A stretch of 64,000 bases of DNA. It comes from Larix kaempferi (taxonomy: Eukaryota; Streptophyta; Pinopsida; Pinales; Pinaceae). Shown one piece after another: positions 9,836-19,935 of the stretch. The notes beneath the pieces were generated by a model. That model did not search any database. It was given only the letters and a program-made list of their open reading frames with translations, and was not told where the DNA came from. Position 1 is the stretch's first letter; the number at the start of each line of letters is the position of its first letter. Both the position numbers and the translations under genes were made by a program. The DNA lies in NCBI GenBank assembly GCA_027924585.1, contig BSBM01000068.1:13324001-13388000 (forward strand), read 5' to 3'.

Positions 9836-11240
9836 ATGGTGGAAGAAGGATAGTTTAAGGTCGATAAATTTAATGGCCAAAAGTACCAGTTATGGAAGAT
9901 GCAAATGGAGGACTATCTGTATCAGAATGATCTATTCCTACTGTTGGGAGGAAAAGAAAAAAAACCGGCGACTATGAAGGATGAAGAATGGGAGGTTCTT
10001 CATATAAAGGAATTGGGAACAATATGGTTGTTCCTGGCTTCATCGGCGGCTTTCAATATTTCAAAAGAAAAGACAACGGAGGGTCTGATGAGCACATTGG
10101 GTAAGCTATATGAAAAAACCTCAGCTCCCAATGAGGTATTTCTAATGAAGCATTTATTTAATATGAAGATGTCAGAAGGTGGATCTGTTGTTGATCATTT
10201 AAATGAATTTAATGTGATTACAAATCAGCTAAGTTCTGTAAAAGTGAAATTTGCTAATGAGGTTAGGGATCTTATAATCTTGTGCTCATTTCCAGAAAGC
10301 TGGAATGGCTTGGTCATGGCTATAAGTAAATCTGTCTCTGGTTCAAACACTTTGAAATTTGATGATGTTGTTGGTGTTATTCTTAGCGAGGAAATGTGAA
10401 GGAAAATTACAGGTGAGACATCAGGTAATGCATTGACCATGGAGAGCAGAGGAAGACAAAGAGAGAGAGGAAAAATCCCAGGTAATCACAGCAAGTCCAG
10501 GAAGGGAATATCCAAGTCCATACTGGGAAGGATAGAGTGCTATAACTGTGGAAAGAAAGGACATCGAAAGAAAGACTGCAAATCTCTAAAGAAGAAAGGA
10601 GATGGACAGAATGAGACTACTCATGAAGAAAATGTAGTAGGTGATGTGTTACAAGATTCCTTGATTCTTGCATTAGATAATACTAGTGATTACTGGGTAG
10701 TAGATTCAGGGGCTTCATGTGATGCTACACCCCATCGAAAAAAATGTCATGATTATGTTTCAGGCGATTTTGGACATATTTTATTGGGTGATGATGAGCC
10801 ATGTAAAATTGTTAGAATGGGTAATGTACTAATAAAATTAAAGAATGAAACTAAATGGCTATTGAAAGATGTAAGGCATATTCGTGCTATGAAAAGAAAT
10901 TTGATCTCAATAGGGAATTTGGGAGATGGTGGTTGTTTATCTACGTTTGGATAAACATGGTGGAAGATCACTAAAGAATCGATGGTGATAGAAAAAGGAG
11001 ACATGATAGGTACGTTGTATTTATGTCCTTATAATACTGACTATTCTATCTCTTTATCTTCCACGGGAACATATACAACATTATGGCATCATAGGCTTCA
11101 CCACATGAGTAAGAAAGGGATGCAGATTATCCACTCAAGGAAATTGTTGCCAAATCTAAAGCAGGTAAGTTTGGAATTCTGTGAGAACTGTGTTTATGGA
11201 AAACATAAGAGAGTCAGATTTCTCAGGGTTGGGAAGTAGG
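9836..11240 (+). pseudogene. Copia-2 gag, protease and pre-integrase region
   Basis: One frame carries, in order: a UBN2-type gag (from ATG 9836, interrupted by TAG, then LFLLLGGKEKKPATMKDEEW, SAPNEVFLMKHLFNMKMSEG), a CCHC zinc knuckle (CYNCGKKGHRKKDC, 10531-10572), the aspartic protease active site DSGAS (about 10703) and the pre-integrase zinc region (LWHHRLHHMSKKGMQIIH ... CENCVYGK). Stops at 9854-9856, 10397-10399, 10952-10954 and 11237-11239 interrupt the same frame. Reaction: gag forms the particle and the protease processes the polyprotein. All active-site residues checked are present, but the frame is closed, so the copy cannot work on its own. Confidence 0.85.
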
Positions 11241-12336
11241 AAGAGTGAAAAGTTAGAGCATGCACATACAAGTGTATGGGTACCAACTCAGGTACAATAT
11301 CTTTGTGGCTCTCATTATTATGTTACATTTATTGATGATGCAACTAGAAAAACTTGAGTTTATTGCATTAGACAAAAATATGATGTGTTTGCTACTTTTA
11401 AGAAATGGAAAGATTTGGTTGAGAATGAGACGGGAAAAAGGTTGAACTGTCTCAAATCAAATAATGGAGGTGAGTATCGTGGAAATGAATTTGATAGTTA
11501 TTGTTCAGACCATGGGATTCTTAGAGAGAAGATAGTCCCAGGAACACCACAAGAAAATGGTGTGTCAGAAAGGATGAATAGGACGATCATGGAGCATGCA
11601 AGGTGTATGAGATTGCAAGCAGGGTTTCCCTTACAGTTTTGGGCAAATGTTGTAGATACTGTTGTTTACTTAATAAACAAAGTTCCTTCAAGTGCTTTGG
11701 ATGGTGGGATTCTATAGAAGGCATGGACAGGTAAAAAGGTAAACTACTCATTTCTGAGAAATTTTGGTTGTGAAGCATTTGTCCATATTGATAAAGAAAA
11801 TAGAACAAAGCTTGAGGCTAAATCCAAGAAATGTACCTTTATTGGATACGGGGTTGATGATTTTGGTTATCCTTATGGGATTATGAAAGTAACAAAATCA
11901 TTAGGAGTAGAGATGCGGTATTCAATGAAAAGTTCATGTATAAATATCAGTTGTAGGGAAAGAAACGGGAAAATGAGAACACAGAGTACACAGTACTTGA
12001 TGAAATAAAGAAAATGAAGTTCCAAAGGTGCCAGAAAATAAAGAACAACAGCAGGTACCTCAAACTCCTGCATGTGTTAGAATATCTACCAGGTTAAGTA
12101 GACTCCATAAATGATACTCTCCTTCAATGTATTATTTATTGATGATTGATTCTGGTGAACTAGAATGTTATGAAGAAGCAATGCAGGTATAAACTAGAAA
12201 TAAGTGGGAGCAAGGCATGAATGAGGAGATGGACTGATTGGTAAGAAACCAAACTTGGGATTTAGTTCAATTGCCTACAAGTAAAAGAGAATTGCAAAAC
12301 AAATGGGTTTACAGGTTGAAGGAAGAATATGGAGGT
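11240..12336 (+). pseudogene. Copia-2 integrase and start of reverse transcriptase, truncated
   Basis: After a frameshift the integrase core follows: YYVTFIDDATRKT, FATFKKWKDLVENETGKRLN, SNNGGEYRGNEFDSYCSDHG, ENGVSERMNRTIMEHARCM, giving the D, D and E of the DDE catalytic triad. It continues with FGCEAFVHIDKENRTKLEAK and the beginning of the RT domain (KWEQGMNEEMD, QTWDLVQLPTSKRELQNKWV, YRLKEEYGG). The sequence then switches at 12336-12337 to a Gypsy-B LTR, and RT is not resumed to the right in this window, so catalytic RT motifs and RNase H are missing. Confidence 0.8.
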
Positions 12337-13720
12337 TATCACATCCCCTCCCCCGGACCCAATTCGAGGAAGGGAACATGATACCAATTCCTGGGGATTT
12401 TACATAAAACTCAACCCATTCATTAGATTCATATACATAAATTTAAAAGTGTGCAGATGCAAATTAAGCAAATATGCACAGCGGAATTAAAACTCATCCA
12501 CACACATATCATATGCATACATCATATAAAAAACAACCATCAATTTAAACATTACAGAAGTAAATACATAGACAGAAAAACACTTATCCTCGTTGTGCAA
12601 TTGTCCCAAACAACTAGCTATGTCGCTGCAACATTCCACCCAACCATAGGCCTCTGCCCAGCCTGTATTATTTCAGCACTCAGAGACCACCCCCAAGCTG
12701 GGTATGATTTCTACAAGGAAAAGGGACATTCAAGCTTATACACAGTCAAATGATCATTTCATCTAAGCCAAGCCAGTCCACAACTGGGTTTAGGCTAAAT
12801 CTGAACCCTCTTCATTTTTGGGTGCTTGCACTCAAAATCAAGCCAAAGCAATGGATACCCATCTCAACCCCAACATTCTCTTACACAAAACAATTCAAAT
12901 TGGGCATGGATACACATTTTCAGCAATGGAATTTACAAACAAGATGGCCATGGGTTTTCCCCAAATCGTTGCCAACCAAAAATGAATTGTGGGATGGGGA
13001 AAAACAATCACAGGGAGGAAAATGATTTCTTCCCCAAATATCTCAGCATTCAACAGCCAAAACGGTCTCTGTGGAACCCCAGTTCGATTCCCCTTCTTCC
13101 CCACTGGTATATAACACAAAAACACCCTTTGCCCAGCTGAGAATGAAGGAAAACACATAAATTCAATGGGGAAAAACGCCTAGCAAGCTCTCAACTCGTG
13201 AGAGAGCCAAACTGGTTCATGGGTAATGGCTTGGGGAGAAATTCATGGCTCTTTTCTTTCCCAAGGAGCAAAGCATGTTTTTCCATGAAGGGTGGCTTTC
13301 CCATACTCGAATTTTGGACAGCCATACCTCCCATTCCCCAAGGCATTAACTACCTCAACCAACTCTTGGGAGAATTAATGATTAGGTACAAAAGTCAACA
13401 TGGGTAGTTGAGAGTTTGATGGGTTATCTCATTGAAACTTGGCTTGACTTGATTGGCTCCAAAAATTTGAATATTTCCCTCCAAATTCCTTGTAAAATCA
13501 TGCCCCCATCTTTTGTTTCATTGCATAACTAGTTGTGGGTATTTTATTAAAATGCATATTTACATGATATTTGCAATTCCATTGTGCCTAGCTAGCACAT
13601 AAACCATATGCATCAATAAATCGATGGCGGGGCCTTGGCCTTGAGCTCCTCACCACGATTATATATCAATATTACATCATTTACAATTTTAATGCAATAG
13701 GGGAAGATGGGGACGTGACA
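12337..13720 (-). mobile_element. Gypsy-B LTR (3' LTR of a - strand element)
   Basis: A 1.38-kb block that matches 48205-49604 over its whole length at roughly 80-85 percent by eye. On the - strand it starts TGTCACGTCCCC and ends GGGGATGTGATA. A purine tract follows on its internal side (13721-13735), so it is the 3' LTR and the element body should lie to the right. It has cut Copia-2 inside RT. Confidence 0.75.
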
Positions 13721-13735
13721 TTCCCCTCCCCTTGG
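13721..13735 (-). other. Polypurine tract of Gypsy-B
   Basis: On the - strand 'ccaaggggaggggaa' is directly followed by the LTR start TGTCACG. This is the usual site of plus-strand primer formation in LTR elements. Confidence 0.7.
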
Positions 13736-15637
13736 AATAATACCGTCCTCAGTGTTCCAACACTTTGGAATATATACCCACTTTACACATGCCTCAAAAT
13801 TCACAACTAGTGGCAGGTTTGTCCTACATTTCATCTTTTTACTTTCAGCTTCCAGGACCAAGTCCTTTGGCTTCCACAAACTGCTCCTGCCAGCTTTGAT
13901 CTTCCAGTTATGCAGGTGGGCATCGCTCCATAGAAATCCCTTCCTTTTATTTATCTCCTAGCTGATCTACAAGTCTGGAATTTCATGGATGCCATCTTCC
14001 TTGTTGTCCTGGTATCTCTTTGTGGAAGATTTTCAGCCAAAACAAATAGCTTTTGGTCTGCTTCCATGATCAATGTGCATAACCGGCTCTCACTTTTCTC
14101 ACTAGCAACACTTGGCTAGTACTAGTTGCAGTCAATGGATTCGAATTTCTCACCTGTGAGATTCATCATGGAAATTCTTGTTAGGACAAGCATAACACAA
14201 TATTAAAATTAGTCAATTATTTTCCCAATTGACATGGAAAGTACATTCTTCACTCATGAGACTTCCACACTTTTCATGCTTGCCCAACATACACATGAAC
14301 TCATTCATGCTCATCCTTTCACAGGGAATTTACTATTTCAGCATTCACAATTTATTTCAAGCAATTAACACAATCTATTTTCAGTCATGGCATGCATTCA
14401 ACAATTCTTTGTTTCATAAATGCATCAATCAAGAGGAAAGAGAAGAGTAAGAGTTTCCCCCTCTTAGTCTTGTTCCAATCCGAAGTCACACCACCACTGT
14501 GGTTTCATGTTCCTTAGCCTCTTTCACTTCAATGTGAATGCTTGACTTGCCCTTTCTTAGCTATGACACTTAGTTTCTAAGGTCTGTCTAGGGATTTTCA
14601 ACTAGGGAACCATTCCCCATTGTTGCCTACAGAACCTTTGGCTGCTAGGACGCACACATGTCCACTAGCACCATCTTTCATTACTGCTCATACTGAGCTC
14701 TTTAGGACGATCACATGTCCACATGCATCCCTATGATGCCTTCATAGTCCTTGCTTCCAGCAATACCTATACTCAAACATTGAATCAATTCACATGTTTA
14801 GTTTGTTTTCATAGGGTTTATCTCTAAACAAGAGTTTGAGAAAATCATAACCAAATCATATACACACGTATATTCATAAGTAAGAAGTTGCAAGGTAACC
14901 AAATACTTATATGCATTGGATTTCTTCACTTTATTTCACAGGATCCTTCTTTGCTTTACAAGCCTTGGATTTCTCATGGATACAATAATGAATGTTGGGC
15001 CAGCACCCAAGCTATTCCACAACCATTCGAATAGGAAATGCCAAGCCAGTACGCCGAATGGGTTTTATCAATTAATTAAGGAATGTTTGACCAGAACACC
15101 AGCTGCTCCACAACATCAAGTGGTTAATGCCCCCACCAACTAGTCTCTGCATTTATCAAGCATCAGTTACTCTCTGGATTTACCAAGAATTTTAGTGCCC
15201 AACCAATTACTCTCTTGATTACCAAGAATTTTAGCACCTAACCAGTTACTCTCTAGATTAACAAGAATTTTAGTGCCCAACCAGTTACTCTCTGGATTAC
15301 CAAGAATTTTAGCTCCTAACCAGTTACTCTCTGGATTAACAAGAATTTTAGCGCCCAACCAGTTACTCTCTAGATTACCAAGAATTTTATAGTTCTTTCA
15401 GGGTCCTTGCTTTCCTTCCATGACCAAGGTTTCCAACAAAGAAACAATAGCATATCAGCTTAGCTATTAGAATACTTATACCTGAAATCTTCATTATTCC
15501 AAACAGGAAATAAATGAAAATGAATACTTATCTGTATTGTGCATTTCTTTTCTAGTCCACAGGGTCCTGCTTCACTTTGCAAGCCTTGGGATCGCCTATG
15601 GACTTGGATGTTTGGCTATCACGCATGCTGCTCCACA
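13736..15637 (-). mobile_element. Presumed Gypsy-B internal sequence, non-coding
   Basis: Sequence adjoining the 3' LTR. A - strand frame running through the PPT (LVVNFEACVKWVYIPKCWNT, 13740-13830) may be the decayed end of the polyprotein, but no RT, RNase H or integrase motif can be found. Between 14400 and 15600 there are degenerate direct repeats, for example 'acaggatccttctttgcttt' near 14939 and a similar copy near 15560. No second LTR or PBS is seen, so the element is incomplete or non-autonomous. Confidence 0.4.
15167..15392. repeat. 39-bp minisatellite
   Basis: At least five units of the pattern 'aaccagttactctctRgatt' + 'accaagaattttagNNcc' follow each other. 39 bp equals 13 codons, so on the - strand the array is translated as repeated GAKILVNPESNWL-like units. 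The open frame follows from the repeat length. Confidence 0.85.
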
Positions 15638-15905
15638 CACTAGTACAAAATGAGAGATAAGTGACTAGGCGACTAAAAAATTTAGTCACCACTGTTTTTC
15701 CAAGGGATAAATGACTAAAATTCAACAATTTTAAATAATCCAACTAATAACGACTAATTTAGTCATGGGATAAAAATATATGACCAAAGAACAAGTGACT
15801 AAAATAAAAATGACTAGCATAAATGACTAATTTAGTCACGGGAATATAAATATGACTAACTAACAACGATTAATGTGAATTAGTCATTTAGGTTAGTCAT
15901 ATTTA
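15638..15905. mobile_element. CACTA-like transposon end with subterminal repeats
   Basis: The block opens with CACTAGTACAAAA, close to plant CACTA (En/Spm) terminal inverted repeats, and is followed by more than ten copies of gactaa/ttagtc (for example ttagtcacc, gactaatttagtcatgg, cgactaatttagtca) in both orientations within about 260 bp. Dense subterminal repeats are typical of CACTA elements, where the transposase binds. I find no convincing opposite end (TTTTGTACTAGTG) and no transposase, so it is a terminal fragment or an unrelated motif cluster. Confidence 0.45.
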
Positions 15906-16668
15906 GTTGTGTCACATTGACATTAATGGAAAATTACAATTTTGATAATGAATTTATACAATATTTCACTAAATTTTAACAATGCAGATGGATTTAGAGA
16001 TCTTACTATGGGGGTCATGGTCCATGTGTGTGGTCCCAAACCACCATATTGGCCCTCCATAAGGGATATTTGGCCTAGAAGTGGGATGTGGTACTGCTCA
16101 TTTTGAAGTTTAGAACACTAGATATGCGGGTTTCTAACATGACCATAGGAAAATGATCTAAAATTCTAGTATGCTCAACCCAGGTCTTGTAATTGACATT
16201 GTCCAAGAATTCTAGCAATTGACTTGGCACTTTCATATTTATGAGGGGGCTTTGTGCCCCAAACCGGAGGTGGCCTTAATGAATTCACTTATATGATCAC
16301 GGCCTTGATAGTATTCACAAATATAAGAACCTTCTCAATAAACTATGTTAATAGCCACATGAAGAATATGAATGCATTAACCAATCCTCTTTTAAGTACA
16401 TAAGTTTGTAGTGCGGAACATTGATGCAAGCCAAAAAAATACCTTCTTAGCCTATTTTTATTATTCATTGCTGATAAAAAATACAGTCCTCGGTGCTAAA
16501 AAGAAGAGCAAAAAGAATATAGGCACTCCTTCTTATCCTATTTATCAAGCACACAACAGATCAATAATTAGGATAAATAAGAAAATTTGGTTAATATTAA
16601 TCAATTGCTCAACTATATTGCTTTAATGTCGCTTACAACATTTCCTTTTATTGAGCACTGACAATAAG
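15906..16668. other. No feature recognised
   Basis: AT-rich sequence up to the target site of Copia-1. It is one flank of the original locus; the other resumes at 23584. No coding similarity is visible. Confidence 0.4.
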
Positions 16669-16673
16669 TATCC
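16669..16673. other. Target site duplication of Copia-1 (left)
   Basis: TATCC directly before the LTR start; the same five bases follow the right LTR at 23579-23583. Confidence 0.85.
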
Positions 16674-17320
16674 TGTTAAATTTTCAGAATTTACTTCAAT
16701 CTGATCTAGGATCTTAACTGAGAGAACAACATGTACAGCAAATCTACAGCATATCAATCATGGACACAATAATGCAAGTACACAAGAGACACAGAGTTTA
16801 CTTGGGGAAAACCATAAAGGTGAAAAACCCCAATAACTTCCTCAAAGATAGATAGAGCAATGATACAACCAGAATACAAGAGATAGTCTTCTCCTAGCAG
16901 CATAGCCTCCTCCTCCACAAGTGCGCCACTCTCCCAAGTGTGAGTGAGAGAATAGAAATGTGTAAAATGAGAGAGACACACTCTCTATTTATACACTAAC
17001 TTGACTTGACCTTTACTCAACTAGGTCGACCTCAACTTAACCACTTAACATAATGCTGACTGGGCCGACCCCCACTAGGGTGGTCTAATATGCCTTTGAC
17101 CCACATGGCTGACCCCCAATAGGGTGGTCTAATAACCCTTTGACCCACATGACTTATACAGGGCCGACCCCAACAAGGTGGTCTAATAACCCATCAAGTA
17201 TAAGTTACGACACTTACAATATAAATGACGACACTTCCGTATAGAGGAATAATAACATCTCTATAGGAATACAATATACATATATGTGAAATACATTCCG
17301 AAGTTACATATACATCAACA
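16674..17320 (-). repeat. Copia-1 3' LTR
   Basis: 647 bp; - strand starts TGTTGATGTATATG and ends CTGAAAATTTAACA. A TATAAATAG box lies on the - strand near 16986-16994. The part at 17050-17190 carries a short internal repeat around 'gggtggtctaataaccc'. Confidence 0.9.
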
Positions 17321-17334
17321 CTCCCTCTAAACTA
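17321..17334 (-). other. Copia-1 polypurine tract
   Basis: On the - strand '...tagtttagagggag' directly precedes the 3' LTR start, consistent with the plus-strand primer. Confidence 0.65.
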
Positions 17335-17554
17335 GGAAGGTATTTCTCGACACAGGTCTTCTAGCACAAGTCATCTTCTCTGGATCATCGCCACTAGATA
17401 ATCGTCATCGAGTCATCATCATCGTCACTGCTGCTGCTATCTCAATCAATCTCTAAATCTACTCATCATAGGAAGTTCTATAGAGCCAGTCCTTTTTCAT
17501 ACTAGATGTAGGCCCACCACCTGTAGGTCTTCATCATCACTGGCCATACTGTGG

Positions 17555-17970
17555 AATTCTCAGGACTTATTACGTGCATCACAAAACCTGGCTGCAGTAT
17601 CCCAGGCTATTACGAGCACACAGCTCTACCTGTAGGATCTCCCAGGAGCACATTACATGTGACCCATCACAAAACCTGGTTGAAGCATCTGAGGCCCTTT
17701 TCATCATGTCCAAATCTCCCAGGAGCAAATTACATGCCATAGGACAAAACGTTGCAAGAGCATCTGCCAGATATCCCAGGGCACAAATTACACGCCATAG
17801 GCAAAACCTCGAAAGACTATCTGTAGATCTCCCAAGGCACAAATTATATGTCCTCCCAAGCAAAACCTTGAAAGACCATTTTCCAAATGTCCCAGGGTAC
17901 GAATTACATGCCATAGGCAAAACCTCGAAAGACCATCTGCAAATCTCCCAGGGCACAAATTACATGCTTA
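17555..17970. repeat. 56-63 bp minisatellite in the Copia-1 3' region
   Basis: About seven degenerate units of 'tctcccagggcacaaattac' + 'atgccataggcaaaacctcg' + 'aaagaccatctg'. It lies between RNase H and the 3' LTR. The open frames across it on both strands come from the repeat. Confidence 0.75.
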
Positions 17971-18244
17971 TCTGCACAAACTGTTCCACGGCCACAGATT
18001 ATCAACCTGATACTCACCATACATCATCCTGATGTACACATGATCACCCTGATCATCATCACTGCAGCATCCTGCTGCATGTCATCTGGATAAGCTCGTC
18101 ATCCACGATCATCCTTATCATACAATGCATCCATCTGATGCACACCAAGTATCTACCTGATACATATCATCATACATAGTGTATCCACCTGATACATAGA
18201 TACATGATCCACAATGTATCCAACATGATGCATATACAAAATAC

Positions 18245-18447
18245 ATACACATGATCCAACCGATCATATCCAGCATCCAACATGGTGCATACATACATAC
18301 ATAAAAATGATCCAACTGATCATATCCAGCATCCAACATGATGCATACATACATATACAAAAATGATCCAACTGATCATATCCAGCATCCAACATGATGC
18401 GTACATATATATAAAAATGATCCAACTGATCATATCCAAGCAGAAAC
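18245..18447. repeat. About 57-bp minisatellite in the Copia-1 3' region
   Basis: Three and a half units of 'aaaaatgatccaactgatca' + 'tatccagcatccaacatgat' + 'gcatacatacatat'. The Cys/Tyr/Met-rich - strand frames (18118-18473) are translations of this array and are not proteins. Confidence 0.8.
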
Positions 18448-18548
18448 CAGAACATCATCCTGATGCTCGTCATCCAGCGCTTACATCCATAGTCATGTGA
18501 AGGATCCTCCTTTCAACATGCTTGGAATGGCTTCAGCAAATGTGTCCA

Positions 18549-19082
18549 TCACTTCTTCCTCGAAGTGTCATCAATCTGAAGAACGCCAAGCCTCTCCCTG
18601 AAGTACTCAAACTTCACCCTGGCTAGTGGCTTCGTCAGCACATCTGCAATCTGCTCGTCCATCGCAACATACAAGAGCTTCACAGCTCCTCTCTGCACCA
18701 TATCCCTGATATAGTGATATTTGATCTCTATGTGTTTCAACCTGTCATGAAACACCAGATTCTCGGACAGCTTCACACAACTCTGGTTATCACAGAAGAT
18801 ACCAGTAGCATCCAATGGGAGATCAAATAACTCAGACAGTCGCTTCCGTAGCCATACTGCCTCACAACTAGCTAAACAGGCTGCAACATACTCTACCTCA
18901 GTTGTACTCAGTGCTACGCAAGACTGCTTCCTGCTAAACCAAGATATCACCCCTGATCCCATACTGAAGCAGCACCCAGATGTGCTCTTCCTATCTGCAG
19001 CACTACCAGCCCAATCTGAATCAACATAACCCTGCAGGTTAAACTTTTGATTCGCTTCATACTTGATCCCACAATCCACTAT
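18549..19082 (-). pseudogene. Copia-1 RNase H domain
   Basis: Copia RNase H removes RNA from the RNA-DNA hybrid in reverse transcription. The frame reads GYVDSDWAGSAADRKSTSGC (first catalytic Asp in DSDWAG), then ALSTTEVEYVAACLASCEAV (catalytic Glu), IFCDNQSCVKLSENLVFHDR (catalytic Asp), HIEIKYHYIRDMV, and ends with EQIADVLTKPLARVKFEYFR, the normal Copia C terminus. The domain itself is uninterrupted. It is separated from RT by a stop and frame changes near 19080-19260. Confidence 0.88.
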
Positions 19083-19935
19083 ACCCTTCAGGTACCTCAG
19101 AACATGCTTTACAGCAACCAGGTGAACACTCCTCGGATCCGTCAGGAACTAGCTCGATGTGTTCACCGAAAATCAAATATCTGGTCTCGTGTTCGTCAGG
19201 TACATCAAGGACCCAATCATATAACGATACATAGTGATATCAACTGGATCAGATGAAGCATCACACAGATGCTTCAGGTTCAATGCCATAGGTGTGGCCA
19301 TATCCTTGTAGTCCATCATCCCGAACCTCTTCAGGACCTCTACTGCATACTTCCCTTTTCCAAGGAAGATTCCATCTGCACTCTGCCACACCTCCAAGCC
19401 AAAAACAAATAGTGCATCATCCCCAAGTTCTTCATCTCGAACTCGGCAGCAATCTTCCACTGCATGTCGACAATCAATCTATCTTCACCTATAACAAATA
19501 GGTTATCCACATACAAAAGTAGTATCACTGGATTTCCTTCCTCAACCTTGTAGTAAAGGTTGGAACCCGCTTTACTCTTGGTAAAGACCAAACTGGATAG
19601 AAAGTTGCCTATCCTACCATACCAAGTTCTGCACATATATGATTTCCTGTCATGTGTCTCAGAACCAAGTGGCTGCTCCACATACACTTCTTCTTCAACT
19701 ACACCATTCAAGAAAGCTGTCTTGAAATCCATCTGGTGTATCTTCTATTTCATCACTTTTATATTTCCCTATGCTGTCGTCTGCAGCATGCTTGATCTTG
19801 ATACATCCATATGGAAGTCATAACAAACTTTCCTTCAGGTCTTGGGACTACATCCCAAACATCATTCTTCATGATCGACGGATCATGGCATTCTTCCCAT
19901 ATCCTGGGAACTTCAATATCTTCAATAGATAATTT
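19083..19935 (-). pseudogene. Copia-1 reverse transcriptase (RVT_2), frameshifted
   Basis: The - strand reads, in several frames: KNDVWDVVPRPEGKFV (about 19875-19830), MDFKTAFLNGVVEEEVYVEQ (19732 on), YYKVEEGNPVILLLYVDNLF with YVDN in place of the usual YVDD, EFEMKNLGMMHYLFL, then GKYAVEVLKRFGMMDYKDMA and MYRYMIGSLMYLTNTRPDI. All parts are in order, but at least two frameshifts and stops divide them, and the second catalytic Asp of YVDD is Asn. The enzyme from this copy would be inactive. Confidence 0.85.

Noticed and set aside
17555-18447. Regular repeats that could suggest a CRISPR array
   Set aside because: Units are contiguous minisatellites without unique spacers, inside a plant Copia element.
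18118-18473. Cys/Tyr/Met-rich small proteins on the - strand
   Set aside because: They are read from the 57-bp minisatellite of Copia-1.
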